From contig CP136064.1 in assembly GCA_032622095.1 (NCBI GenBank), positions 6,195,512-6,259,511 of the forward strand: a stretch of 64,000 nucleotides of DNA. Direction: 5' to 3'. This stretch comes from Siphonodentalium dalli. Taxonomy: Eukaryota; Mollusca; Scaphopoda; Gadilida; Siphonodentaliidae. Positions 11,044 to 24,760 of this stretch are shown here, piece by piece; the stretch's first letter is position 1; each line of letters opens with the position of its first letter. A model generated the notes under the pieces. The model was not told the origin of the DNA. It saw nothing but the letters and a program-made list of their open reading frames with translations, and did not search any database. A program made the translations under genes and the position numbers.

Positions 11044-14000
11044 TCTGGTCGATCAACTCAAATTTTAGGGTTAACCTAAAAAAAATTCGCACTAAGTTGG
11101 TTTTTATACCATTTTGAAGAGGAAGTTCATGACATAACGCCATCTTTACGTGACAAAATTGGAACTCTCCGTCCAAGATGGCCGGAAGTGGAATATTTAC
11201 GTTTTTAAACTAATACTCTTAGATAAGTTTGTGTGGTTTGGAACTGGTTAACAATTGTGACTTTATTTTGTATATAGCATATTAACTGACCATTGCAGCA
11301 TATGAAATATGCTGTTCGTGGGGTCCACACCCTTTCCGATCACTCAAAAATTCGAGTTTACAAAACGCGGTATAACATTTCACAAAAGATCCCCTTTGGG
11401 ATTCTGGTCATATTTCACCAAGAAGTGGGAAGAACTTTGCAATGTAAGTGATGGATTCTATATCTTATTGTTATTCGAACTCAATGGTACCAAAATTGTC
11501 ACTTTGGCTCAAAATGGCTGTCAAAATGGCCGCCAAAATATGGAAAATGGTAATTATTATCCCAGCGTGCCATGCAACCGCTTACAAGTTGTGATGCTGT
11601 ACACAAATGACTATTCTGTCTTATATACATTGAATACCAACATTTCTCATGCACCTTGATTAATTTTTACTATTTACTATTCTGTAATTACCAGAATTAT
11701 GGGATTTTTCTATCACAAACAACATCAAACTCGGCAAAAAAAAAATCACTTTTCATGTTTGTACCATTTTTGTCAAGTAAAATGGAACTATCTTTAGTAT
11801 CAAAGGTTCTTTTTAGTTTGATATACATTAAATATGGCATAGTGTGGTGCTTTCGAGAATATTATTCAAGATGACTTGCAAAATGGCAACCAAATATGGT
11901 AAAAAGTTTATATTCCGAACACTGTTCTCTGTTGTTCCGAAATGGTAGCAAATTGTGACTCACTTGGTTATTAAACATGCTACTTAATCAACTGACAACT
12001 TAATCTTATATTATGGTTGTCCCAGAAAACCTTATGAGGTACGACAAATTCATTTTAAGGGATGCAGTATGGATTTTGAACACCTCGTTTGGGGTTCTGT
12101 CCATGTTTTCTAACGGAAACGGACATAATGTTGAAACTGAACTGAAAGGTATCATATTATGTGGTTACTATGGCCTATTAACATCAAAATTGATATACTT
12201 ATATACTATAATTAATTGTCAGGAAACCGTTTTCTTCACGTTGCATATAAAACGCAATTAATGTGGAGAACACTCTGATATTACACCTATCGATTAACAT
12301 ATCCTTGAGTTATTGTGGAAAGCGATAGTCACACAAAGGTGCACCAGTACAAATCACACATGAGCATGCAGTCACTCAATATATACACGAACACCACGTA
12401 AATGGATATGTGCCACTCGCTGTATAGACACACACCACACCCATTACCAAACAGCATGGCCACGAATAACTATGCAGGCAAACCAGGAATAATCATACAC
12501 TTCACATGACCTGTATACATATTTACTACATATATGAACACAAAGTAAACCCTTGTATGCCTATTCGCATAACCATAGGCCATACAGTCACTACGTGTAT
12601 ATTTATTTGCCACATGCATAGCTATACAACCACTAAAGATATACAAATACACCTCACCGGTGACCAAACAGTCACTTCATACATGTTCGCTACGTCCATG
12701 ATCATACATCACTTCTTGTATACCCATTTGTTTCACCAGTGGTCATACAGTCTCACTCCCTGTATATATACACATTTGCGACCCCCGTGGCCATACATAC
12801 ACACCCAACCCAAAAATATAGTGTCATCCATGTATATACATATAGACCTCACAAAAGTGGCCTTACAGCACCTCTAGATATATCAATGTATCGTACCGCG
12901 CATACGGCCATTCATACACTCCAGACTTGCATATAGACCTGACCCATGACAATTCAGCCTATCTCTGTATACGCATAAACCACATTCGTGATCATAGTCA
13001 CTCCTTGTATATCAATTCACCTCACCATATAATTTTGCCATACCATATGTACATATTGTACAATTTGGCCGTGCCATGGCCATGTAGTCACTCATGATAT
13101 ACATATACACCTCGCCCATGAACACAGCGTCACTCCATGTGTATATATATATATATATATAGATATACCTCATCCATGGCCATACAGCCCTTCTAGATAT
13201 ACCAATACCCGCACACACAGTCATTCGTACAATTCAGACAATACAGACAATACAGCTCAATCGTGACAATTCAGCCACTCGCTGTATAGATATACACTCT
13301 CTCCATTAGCATTCAGATATTCGCCGTATGCTTGTACACACCACCAATGACAATACAATAGACCCTACATATAAACATATACATCTCGCCCATCACCATG
13401 AGGTCACTCTCTATATACACTAGCCGCCAATGGCCACCAAAGTGTACTCTAGGTATGCATATACACTTCAACAATGACCGTGCAGTCATTTTATGTACAT
13501 ATATACATTGCCCATAACCATACAACAACACCATATGTATATATACACCCATTCATTGCCATACATCCAACATATGTATACATATACACTCACCCATTAT
13601 AATACAGCCACTCAATGTACAGCCCACCCCTGACCACACAGTCACTCCATATATACATACAGGACAGTGTAGCTGCTCTCATTATTACCATACACCACTT
13701 CAATGACCAGACAGCCACTCACTGTAAATATGTTCACATCACCATACATCTACTCCTTATATACCTATATATCTCACTATGGACATCCCATACATTACCA
13801 TATAGTCACATTGTATAACTATTCACATCAATCATGAATACAATAACTCCATGTATACCTACTCACCTAGCATATGACCATCCAGTCAACAGACATACAC
13901 ACTGTATTAAGTTGATCAATGTTGATGCTAATGGGCCTGAATAGCCACATAATATGATCCCTCTCCGTTCCGTTTGCGATTTTTTGCAGATTTTGACAGA

Positions 14001-14793
14001 AAAATTCGAATAATTCTGGTAATTTCGGTGGTTAAAATAGTAACATGTTAGTACTCAAGATATACGAGACAGAATAGTCAATTTGTGTGCATCATCACAA
14101 CTTATCAGCGGTTGCATGGCACGCTGGGATAATAATTACCATTTTCCATATTTTTGCGGCCATTTTGGCAGCCTTTTTAAGCCAAAGTGACAATTTTGGT
14201 ACCATTGAGTTCGAATATCAATAAGACATATAATGCATCACTTACACTGCACAGTTCTTCCCACTTCTTGATGACATATAATCTTGGGGATCTTTTGTGA
14301 AATATTATACCGCGTTTTGTAAAATCGAATTTTTGAGTGATCGGAAGGGGTGTGGACCCCACGAACAGCTTATGTCATTGCTCCAATGGTCAGTTAACAT
14401 GCTAAATATAAAATAAAGTCACAATTCTCAACCAGTTCCAAACCACAGAAACTTATCTTAAAGATATTAGTAAAAAACGTAAAAACTCCACTTCCGGTCG
14501 ACATTTTGGCGGCCATCTTGGACGGGATGTTCCAATTTTGCACATAAAGGTGGCGTGATATCTTAGCTTCATTGAAATGTGTACATTTGTATATATATGA
14601 CAATATGTTCTCACTATAATTGCATCAAGCTGACTTATAGGAAAATGGCAGCCATCTTGGACGCCATCTTGAATTACAAAAAATGCTCAAAGCGGATTTT
14701 AGCGGATTTTGGAGAGGAGAGCATCCTCTTCAAAATGGTATGCAAACCAACTTAGTGCAAATTTTTTCTAGGTCAAACCTTTTATCGACCAGA
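11044..14793. mobile_element. Long-armed inverted-repeat (foldback-like) element A
   Basis: The arm at 11044 to about 11740 is matched in reverse complement by about 13985-14793. The outer ends read TCTGGTCGAT and ATCGACCAGA. Shared inner blocks include ACTAAGTTGGTTT, GAGTGATCGGAAGGGGTGTGG (as its complement in the left arm), CAAAACGCGGTATAA and GTACCATTGAGTTCGAAT. The arms are diverged but alignable across nearly 700 bp. The 2.2-kb middle holds more CAAAATGGC-type units and a minisatellite. No transposase is visible. No convincing target duplication is seen. It is the same family as element B next door. Confidence 0.75.
12300..13920. repeat. Degenerate CA/TATA-rich minisatellite inside element A
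   Basis: The motif (C)ATACAGTCACTCC.TGTATAT followed by ACATATACACCTCACCCATGACC recurs at about 55-90 bp spacing. Recognisable copies lie near 12365, 12586, 12670, 12747, 12996, 13082 and 13126. An (AT)n run lies at about 13141-13162. ORFs such as 12506-12877 are the repeat read in frame (HTHTYT-rich) and are not genes. Confidence 0.75.
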
Positions 14794-14820
14794 CTAACAG
14801 TACATACCAACTGCTAAAAA

Positions 14821-17800
14821 TAGTGTGGCCGTCGGAGGGTTGGACTCAGAAGAAATTGGTAAAGAAGCGGTTTTGGTGTCATTCGACGCGGGAGAATCTC
14901 GTGTATAACATTTCCAAAATCCACTAAAATCCGATTTGGGCAAAATTCAGGATCAAAGATGGCGTCCAACATGGCTGCCATTAGTCAAAATATACTCTGA
15001 CTGAGATTAATTCGATTATAGTAAGAACAAATGTTGTCATATGTATACAAATGTATACATTTTTGCAAAGGTAAAATATTTTGCCACATGCTTATGGAAA
15101 AAATGGAACCCCTTGTCCCAGATGGCCGCCAAAATGGCGGCCTAAACTCGAAAATTTGAAGTTTTAGCCTAATATCTTAAAGATCAATAGCTGTTGTTTG
15201 ACAATGGTTCAGACTGGCGACTTTGATTAGGCTTATTCATGTTAATTCAGCATTGGAGCACAAAATTCATGTTAATTCAACATTGGAGCACAAAATTCGA
15301 TTTTACAGAACGCGGGTATAAAATTCCACAAAAATCGCCATTGTGATTACAGTCATATATCAACAAGAAATGGACAGAACTGTACAATGTAAGTTGGGCA
15401 TACCAATATCTATGAATACTCCAATTCAATGAAACCATAATTGGCGCTTTGTCTCAAAATGGCTGCCAAAGTGGCGGTCAAAATATGGAAAATGGCGGAT
15501 ATTGATCACAGTGTCATTCAATCCATTACACGTAGTGGTTGATGAATAAAATTGACTAAATAAATAAGAATGTATACCTCTTTATGATGCCATGATGCTA
15601 GCTCTATGTAAAAACTTAAAAATCAGTACCAAAAATGGCTGCCAAAATGGCCACTCGATGTGAAAAATACTATTTTCTATCACTTCTGTTTATCACTTGT
15701 TGCTCTCTGAACTGGGAAACAATGGGTATATTCTTTCAATGACCGTGTCAACTGATCATTCCAGCAATGACATGTCTAATTGATTAGATCATAGTTTACT
15801 CCGGTCCTTCACTAATAAGTTATAACGAATGCGGTATGAAATTTAACCAAAATCGACTTTGGGGTTCTGGTCACATTTTATATTTAGGGATGAGCAGACC
15901 TTGTCTACAAAATAATTTTATTTGTAAACATTCCATCTCAAATAGACCAAAATAAATAATAAATTGTATCTAATATGGCTTCTAAAACGAAAATGGTAGA
16001 CTCTGCCCAGCTTATCATATAATGGAAGTGTGAGTGGTGGATGCAGTTGATAGTTGGCTAATATACATGGAAGTGGCTCATATACATAAAAACTATTTAT
16101 TTTCACTCTTTTGGTGGATTCCCGCGGGTTGACAAAATCTCGACGCATCAGTGCTATAAAGTCGTAACTCCATTATGGCGGGAAATGAGTATTTGATACC
16201 ATTCGAATCGTGAGAAAAAATCCAATCCGATGGGCCAAACTGTCTTTGCATTGGATGACAAATATTCGTACAAACCAGTAAAGCAAATATCGTATCTCCA
16301 GCGATCTTTACAATTATTCGTGCTATGAGGTCGTATGTCCAACAGCAGCCAATCGGACGCTTCAGGTTGTCCACGTGACTTCTGCTTTGTGTTGGTGAAT
16401 TCTAAAATGTGTGCTATATGGTAGTATCTCCATGTTAGTCACGTGATCATTTGGTGATTTAAATTTTGTGATTGTTCCACACATTTTCTGTATGATGATG
16501 CACATGGGTGAATTTTCATAGTGTAGAATAGGCACTTTTTAGTTCATAGACACATGCGATTGCCACCACATTTAGCTTAATCTACATTTATTAGCACAAC
16601 TTGATTATAGCACCGAAACGAATCGTCGCTGGCATACGCAAAATGTCATATCTCCAAACAAGCTATTGCTTTTTAAAAGAAAACGAGGGAGTAAACAGAA
16701 AACAATATGTGGTCCAACGAACAGCTAATGTCAGTTTTCATTGGGATAACTACAACAATACGTCATGCTTTGTCAACATTAGGAGACATGTAGTCTAAAA
16801 ACTTCAACCTTCATTTTCTCGTAAAGTTGAAAATGTGGGTTACATTATTGCACTGATGCGACGAAATATTAACTATTCGGGCTCGGCCATCATTTTCAAG
16901 TTTCAAACTGGAACTAAATATAGCCCATGGATTCCCCATTTCGACATGTAAGTAGTTTTACTCTGATCTCTTCCCAGATATCAACTCTCCGGTAAATGGT
17001 GATCTCTTAAGTTCTAGAAAATACGCGTGCCCAATACATATATGTATGAAGAAACTATCCCCATATATTGTTTACACATCGACTCCGTAAGTATGTGGAG
17101 GTTTTCTTGGACAAGCGGGATTTTAAAACCTCTAACCCGTCCGTACAAACATTAAAAGTTAATAGGAAATGACGTTGGATGTAGGTCTAGAGTACGTCGT
17201 CCGCATGAAATAGTTTTCGTGTCATTAATTTGCACATATTTCGTGCTCTGATGAGCATGGATGAACGCCTTATGTGGCAGTTTGATTGTCTAGCATCCGG
17301 AAAATAACATTTTCATTGTTCACATTTCTTAGACAAAAATGTTGTTAATCACCATGTTCATGTGGCATTTCTATCCAATGACGACCTTGAAATACCAGTT
17401 TATCAAGCTAAATGGTTGATACCTTTACGTCTACGGATCAGACCCAGCCGTGGCGCACATTGTGTCTACATATCATTGATGAAATTCACTAAATGTGTAG
17501 AAGCTATCGGTGCGTCTATATATTTACTAGAATGTTTCTATCCACATGTATATACCCACAATCACATGACACGGAATTGTCACATGGAGTGTGAAGGGTA
17601 TACAATGTACGTGCGAATTTTCATTTGTCCTCTTGATATTGAAGAAAATAATTTTACTTTGAAACTCCCCAGCTCCGATAACCAACTTGCCCACCAATTA
17701 AGTAAACCCCAGATTATTCGCTGCTCACTCCTGTCCTTTTCACTTGCGCCATCACTGGAAAACCCATTATAGCCTGACGCTTCCGGAATAGACCACCGAT

Positions 17801-18876
17801 GCCCATATATTGTAGATTATTGGCAACATGTTTAATAGGTCTGTCATCGTTAGCTCACAACCGAAGTGTTGTTTCGGCTTTCCTCTGAGCAGAACTTAAA
17901 TTTCGACAATTTTCGGTGGCCATTTTTGGTAGCCATCTTAGCATTTTGAATCGTGATTGGCTACTCATACCCACAAAAACATTGATTTCAATCATTGATG
18001 TGTATTGGTGCCGAATTGGCGTTTTGTCGAGTGTGTTTTCGTGAATAACTACATATTTGCCATTTTCATTATTATTGGCGACCATGTTGGACGCCATCTT
18101 GAATTCTGTATTTTCCCCAAAGCGGATTTTAGCGGATTTTGGATATGTTATACACGAGATTCTCCCGCGTCGAATGACAACAAAACCACTTCTTTACCAA
18201 TTCCTTTGGGTCTAACCCTCTGACGACCATTCTAAGTATCTGCCATTTTCCATATTTTGACCGCCATTTTGGCAGCCATTTTAAGACAAAGCGCCAATTT
18301 TGGTTTCATTGAATTGGAGAATTTATAGATAATGGTATGCCCAACTTACATTGTACAGTTCTGTTCATTTCTTGTTGATATATGACTGAAATCCCAATGG
18401 CGATTTTTGTGGAAGTTTATACCCCGTTCTGTAAAATCAAATTTTTGAGGGTGTAGATGAGTCTGGGGCCCCATTTATGGTATCTTTCATTGCTCCAATG
18501 CTGAATTAACATAAATATGACTAATCAATGTCGCCACTCTGAACCATTATCAAACAACAGGAATTGATCTTTAAGATTGTTACATTATTTTCTATATATA
18601 TGTGGCATAATACTTTACCTTTGCAAAAATGTTTACATTTGTATAAATATGGCAACATTTGTTCTCATTATGTCGAATTAATCTCAGTCAGAATATCTTT
18701 TGACTAAAGGCGGCCATGTTGGACGCCATCTTGGATCCTAGATTTTGCCCAAAGCGGATTTAGCGGATTTTGGATATGTTGTAGCAGAGATTCTCCCGCA
18801 TTGAATGACACCGAGATCGCTTCTTTACCAATTTCTTCTGGGTCAACCCCTTTTTTTGCGTACCACGACCACACTA
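14821..18876. mobile_element. Long-armed inverted-repeat (foldback-like) element B
   Basis: The left arm 14821 to about 15520 pairs in reverse complement with about 18243-18876. The ends are TAGTGTGG and CCACACTA, compatible with a TA target duplication but not proof of it. Arm landmarks: AGAAATTGGTAAAGAAGCG, GGGAGAATCTC, CAATTCAATGAAACCATAAT and the block CAAAATGGC(T/G)GCCAAA. A second, truncated copy of the right terminus lies at about 17930-18240, directly before the full right arm. The interior (about 15900-17850) has only unconvincing ORFs, including 136 codons at 17362-17772 with no known domain. Confidence 0.7.
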
Positions 18877-18969
18877 TAAGGGTTATCTATTTGTTCCACG
18901 GTATGCATTATTGATATAAAAAGGTCAATAGGAACATTACACCTTATAAGGGAATTATGTCCGTGATTA

Positions 18970-19632
18970 CACCATTTATACACAGCGTGCTTTAATTGCA
19001 AATTAAAGACAACAATTATGCAAATTAGCAAACACCACAGTTCGCGGTTGTTACGAAACAGTGGGGTTTATAAATTAAAAAATGTGTGTTTTCGGAAATT
19101 ATTAGAGAACTGTGATGTAATCTCTGTGCGATGAGTTCTTCGTAGTTCTATGTTTATTGCCAACTGCTGAGCAGTCAACAACTGCCGAAATGTTACCCTC
19201 GAGGGTAACAAGTTATTTGCAGCCCGCCATGTGACGCAACCTCAGCCAATCAGAAAAGAGGAAAATGGGATGAAGATAACAACACCATTTATACAGAGTG
19301 CTTTAATTGCAAATTAAAGACAACAATTATGAAAATTAGCGAACACCACAGTTCACAGTTGTTACGAAACAGTGGAGTTTAATCAGTTTATATATACCTT
19401 TATTTCCTCCGCAAAGTGAGTGTTTTCGGAAATTATTAGAGATATGTGATGTAATCTCTGCGCGTTGAATTTGTGTTCATCCTAGTTCTATGTTTACTGG
19501 TACTCGCTGAGCGGTCAATAACTCTCGAAATGTTACCCTCGATGGTAACAAGTGATTTGCGGCCTGCCGTGTGACGCACCCTCAGCCTATCAGAAGAGAT
19601 GAAAATCGGATGAAGGATAACAAAACAATTTA
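18970..19632. repeat. Tandem duplication, unit 313 bp, two copies
   Basis: CACCATTTATACA, then GTGCTTTAATTGCAAATTAA, then GTTACGAAACAGTGG, then GTGTTTTCGGAAATTATTAG, then GAAATGTTACCCTCGA begins at 18970 and again at 19283. The copies differ by scattered substitutions and a roughly 30-bp insertion in the second (near 19385-19410). A short inverted motif GTTACCCTCGAGGGTAAC sits in the first copy. No coding potential. Confidence 0.85.
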
Positions 19633-22600
19633 CGGACCGGAAGTCCACTATTGTTTGGATGTTCTCACCAAACTATCTTTGGCTGACATTATTCAGTGAA
19701 AGGTAAACACATCACACATGCTTTTTCTGGATAAAAGTCCACGAGGCAGATAAAAAGTTTGATCCTCTTCAAACTTCAAAGTTTCAGAAGTATTGTCTGT
19801 CATATTATGCATTGATGATTTGAGTTTTATCAAAACTATGATCGTAATAGAATAACTAAGATGTATGTTTCTGTTCCGGATAATAGTAATTTCTACCATT
19901 CTAAAACATGAATTGTAATGCCTATCGGGAAATCATATTGTTTCCACCGGCTAATTCTACGGTAAATTAGCAAATTAAGAGCAAAAGATTGGGGGTGACC
20001 CGTGAAAAATACCATTCGTGTGAGTCGTCTGACTGTTATTAGTTACGGTTTTAATATTAATTAAACGGTGTTGAACTGTAAACAATACAACAGTCTGACT
20101 ATTACTGGTTAATAATTGCCAGGTACTTAAACTGTTTTGTACCGTGGAACATGCTACAGCCTGACCGTATGTTTAACGGTCCAAGGTTGGCAGCGATGTT
20201 GCGCGGTATGACAAGATGTTCTCACTATAATTGCATCAAGTGACGGGGAATTTTCTAACGGTGTAAATGAAATTAATAGCCCTAAATCGCATAGGGATTT
20301 CGGAAGTGGTGAAGTAGTCGATTTTATCTTCATCTCATTGATCCATTGCCGATTAGCAATATCCATACAGTTGCTAACTGGAAGTCACGTGATCAAATAC
20401 AAAAAATAGATACATTTTGAGCTGATGGTATAGAAACAAATTACGACGTTGTCGTAATTGTGTACGTATATACAATAGACGCACTACCTATGGTCGTGCG
20501 TATGGTTGATAACAATCAATTTTGACTTTTTTGGGGTAAACATATGTTACCCAATTTGGGCCAATTTGACCGAAATTTCATCGCATCGGTGTTATAATGT
20601 TATATATCAATTGTTGTTGTGTGTAGAAAGAACTGAACATTTGATCACCTGGTTTTCGCATTTATCTGCTCTGGTTGGTCTAAAATAATCAAGCTTGATC
20701 TTGGTTACCTGCCCCTCCCCTACTGTGTCGATTGATTACTCAGTCCCGGAACGGCTGTGGACTCCAACAAATGCGCCAAGTATGGCGACGTGAAGTCACA
20801 ACGAACATGGATGCATCCATGTCACGATAGTAGAAATATATAAATTCCACATGCCCGGGTCAGAACTATATGGTGCGTGGTAAGTTGGGGCTAGCCAATA
20901 AAAAACGACACATTTCTAACGACACTTGCATGATCAATCGATAATTAGTTGTCAAGAGCGTCTCTTTCAACTTTATGCGCGTTTGATTTTCTTCGGAAAG
21001 TATTTTGCTTGTTTTACTTCTGCCGTCTAATTATATTCTCCGGAGAAATGACGGATTAAATTATAAGAAATAACCCTTGTTTCGATTAACGTTATGGGTT
21101 GCAACCGATAAATTTACAGCTAATTTACTGTAACGCGTGGTGATAGAATTTGTCTTCAAATTTTTGGCTTGCGTAACCGCCGATAAGCAACAGTGAAATA
21201 ACGCTATCTAGTGTGAAATAATTACATTGTATTTCACCGTGGCTTCTAAGAGATAAATGCAACGATCTAGGTTTTGGTATTTCCCCCTATTTTAAGGGCA
21301 ACCATATAATAAAAGGTGATATCTGTCAAAGCATTGTTTGTATTACAGTTTTATACAAAAATATTCAAAATTTATGTACCAAAATGTACTTAAAATTACT
21401 AAAAAGAACCCTTTAACGTGAAAGCACTCTGTACAACCACTATTTTCGCTGGGAGGTGGTCTTTGTTCATCCATTCATCCATGGCGTGCTGATATTCACA
21501 TTCAATGTTTCAGTTTGCTCACAACATCCTAGGTGAAGATGACGACAATTTTTTATCGTGGTGACCTGATAGAGTTCAAAGGCAGAGTCGTCTCTCATTG
21601 GGCTGTATTTAGTGGTGAGTTTCTAACACGATGTATTCAATATATATAGCGTGTACTAGTGAAAACAGTCTCCCGAAGGGAGCCTTTATTCGGCATACGA
21701 ATGACCAAGGACCTCGTTGTGCGCTATGGAATTGCGCACCTATCCGGCAATGCTTCTTTTCCTTTAAGATTGAACTGCCTGCTCAATTTAACTATTTGAT
21801 TTCTTCTAATTAAATTATCTTTTTTTTTTTAATTTGTACTTGGAATAAGTAATATCGCCAACTGCCATGGAGAGGATAATTAATTTGGCCACCACTTTGG
21901 GAAAACTGTTAATTATTTAACATGAATAATATCAAATCCCATTTAAACATTTCATTGGCTTGTAATCTAAAATATGAGGAGAGTATTATACTTCCATGGT
22001 GTAACCAAGGAAGTATATCGTTTTTGTACTGGTGGCGTTTTCCGTTTATTTGGAAATACTCAGAAACTAATGGCAGTAGGAACGTGAAATCTCTAGAGTT
22101 TGTAGGCATCCAAGGTCTACTAAAAATAAAGGTATCTGCATGTTGGTCCAATATCTTTTGACAGAGTTATAGCCCTTTTTCGATTATTTTTCATTATTAT
22201 TATTATTATACTTAACCATTTTTCAACGCCCTAATCTCTGAAAGTATTAGGATTAGAAAACTAAAAGTTGGTAGGTATGTTGAGGTAAATGGGTTATGTG
22301 CCTTTGGCGCATAACGGATATTGTCCGGGTTTATCTCGCGGAGTTATCTCCCTTTATATGAAAAAATGTCATTTTATTATCTCATAAATTATAAGGAGCA
22401 GAGCATCGAAAATTGGACCGTATGCACAGCTCGATATGCCCTACTGCCCACGGGCATCAAAACTTGTGTCCGCGCTTTTCCTAAGGAGTTACCGCCCATA
22501 AATAGGGACACACTATACACCAGGATGAATAAACCAAGGTTTTTTTGTTTTGTTATAAGTACAGAGCTCTAAATTTTTTATTGCATATTCCGAATTGGAC

Positions 22601-23502
22601 GAGAGATTAGGACTCGAATATACTGCTTAAAAATGTTTTTACCCAGGGCTTTCCGTGTTACGGGGTACGGAAATATTGCAACTATTTTTCCCGCCAAATC
22701 CAAACCGGCTGGTTAAAGAGCAAGATAATGTCGTAGAATGTACATTGACATACTTTATGTACGTCCCAGAAGTTTGACGGCTATACTATAAATGTAACAT
22801 GCCCAACGGAGAATGTGTGTCAGTGTGGGTTGAGACTTTAGGAAAATTCCACGAAAATTGCAAAGGGGGGAAAATTCAAACATCGAGATAATTTGTTTTG
22901 ACGCGTACATCTGATGCCTAGTATTAACGCGCATTCAGAGGGCGATTTTCTAATTTTCAGATGGAACGGTTTACTCGTGACAACGCTATATATCATACAA
23001 ATGTATACTTATGTAGTCTATTACTAGCCGATTTTTTAGCCCCAAATCCAAACGGGCTAATGTAGGAGCGAGTTTCACGCAGGAGCATGTAAGCCGGTAT
23101 ACTGTAGGTATGCCTACACAATTTGACCGCTCTACTATAAACGCAACCTGCTCAAGGGAGTGTTTGTGTCGGGTGGGTTCAGATTTGGCAAATTCCACCG
23201 AAGATCACATGGGGAAAATTACTCCGAAAATCGGATATTGAGATAAAAACTTTTCGACGAGTGGATGTGATAAGTAGTATCTAAACGCAAGATTAGTACA
23301 CTTTTTAATGATTTAGATTGGACGGTTTAACCCTGGTAGAGTATAATAACGTTGTAACGGGTGATATATATTACTCAAATTCAAACCCTCTCTTCATGAC
23401 GCAAATTCAAACGGACTTATCAAGAAGCAAGGCAAATGCATGAATATGCTCACCGATATACTATATATGTATGTCCGCTCTACTATAAAAGTAACCTATT
23501 GT
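19633..23502. other. No gene seen; dispersed repeat debris
   Basis: This 3.9-kb stretch has only short ORFs of 83 codons or fewer. Visible items: a hairpin AATTACGAC-GTT-GTCGTAATT at about 20439-20459, an ATT microsatellite near 22190-22208 and the motif GTTATCTCCCTTTATATG near 22340. The block at 21650-21790 (GGGAGCCTTTATTCGGC followed by a GTGCGC-rich part) resembles 24775-24860 and, more weakly, 32970-33030, so it is a dispersed repeat. Confidence 0.45.
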
Positions 23503-23860
23503 CACGATTTGACCTGTCCAAAACACTCCCCGGACAAAAGTTTTCCTAGGTATCAAATTTCGTCGAAATCCGTTCGTTTTACCCGATTTGATCTTGAACT
23601 GACCATTTCGAAGGTCAATGTCAGGTCGGGGTCACGACTTGACCCGCCCAAAAGACTCCCGGACAAAAGTATCCCTAGGTATCAAATTTCGTGGAAATCC
23701 GTCTGTTTTACCCGATTTGACCTTCGATTGACCATTTTGAAGGCCAAGGTCAGGTCGGGGGTCACGATTCTACTCGTCCGAAATACTCCCTGGACAAAAG
23801 TACCCACATTTATCAAATTTCGTCAAAATCCGTCCAGCAGTTTCCCCGGCCACAGCTAAC
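23503..23860. repeat. Tandem repeat, about 130-bp unit, 2.7 copies, with an ACAGACAAAC tail
   Basis: CACGA(T/C)T(T/C)..C..(G/T)CC. and GGACAAAAGT..(C/T)CCTAGG, then TATCAAATTTCGTCGAAATC, then CGTCCGTTTTACCCGATTTG begins at 23503, 23633 and 23763. The last copy ends in ACAGACAAACAAACAGACAG. The same unit occurs in inverted orientation near 31150-31400 and 32400-32640. The 139-codon ORF here is the repeat read in frame. Confidence 0.8.
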
Positions 23861-24760
23861 AGACAAACAAACAGACAGGCGCAGTCCCAAAATATATATT
23901 AAATTTAGAAATGTCAATGCAAGACCACCATCGGATCGTAAGGCACCAATATGCATTCGCATGAAGAGGAACACACATATACGCATAACACTCAAATGGG
24001 AATGGATGGAATACCATGGAAGTATATCTGATTCCATGGAATCTGACCTCTAGTTGTTAATGGGATGCCATTCTGTAATTTTCGATCGTCCTGGAGAGGA
24101 TTATTTTGGAATAAACATGATTTTCAGCGAATGCAGGTAACTGTTATTATAACTGTTATGTTATTTTTTTGGTGTGTTCTACTTTCGATAGTAATATGTT
24201 GGACGCTATCTTTAAAATATTCTTGAAATTGCTCCATATTGCGTTTGAATAGAAAATACTCATCTCTCTTTGCTGCTCTATATTTAATGGACCAATCGCG
24301 TATGACATCCAAAACTTGTGTAGATGGCAGACTATTCATCTATTCATCTATCTTCATGTCTCTAAATACAACATTTAGAAATGGCAATCATTCTAGTAAA
24401 ATGCATATACAATCGTAACATGAAAATCGAGAAAATTATATGTCCGGAAGAAAAACCTGAAGATCAGGCATAATTTTGAAAATGTTCTCTGAAGTCAGAA
24501 CTCATTCCGGTAACCAACAACTTTTACCATGAAAGCACTCTGTACAATCATAAGTTGCGCTATGATGTGGGCTGCGTTCGTCCATTCACACAGGACACGT
24601 TGACTTTCCAATTAAATGTATCAGATCTCACAATAGCCTAGGTTAAGAAGATGTTAACGTTAGGTGTTCATTCGTCCAGAAGAAACAGAGTGGCAGTAGA
24701 GTTCAGTTTAAACTGGTAAACTGCAACAAGATGTATTGATATATAAAGTGACTATAAGAT
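23861..24760. other. No gene seen
   Basis: Only ORFs of 74 codons or fewer without domains. CTTTTACCATGAAAGCACTCT at 24525 resembles CTTTAACGTGAAAGCACTCT at 21411, a hint of another dispersed repeat. Confidence 0.4.

Noticed and set aside
12506-12936. ORFs rich in HTHTYT
   Set aside because: Minisatellite in frame.
17362-17772. 136-codon plus-strand ORF inside foldback element B
   Set aside because: No recognisable domain and no coding-like neighbour. Open length alone in AT-rich repeat DNA is weak evidence.
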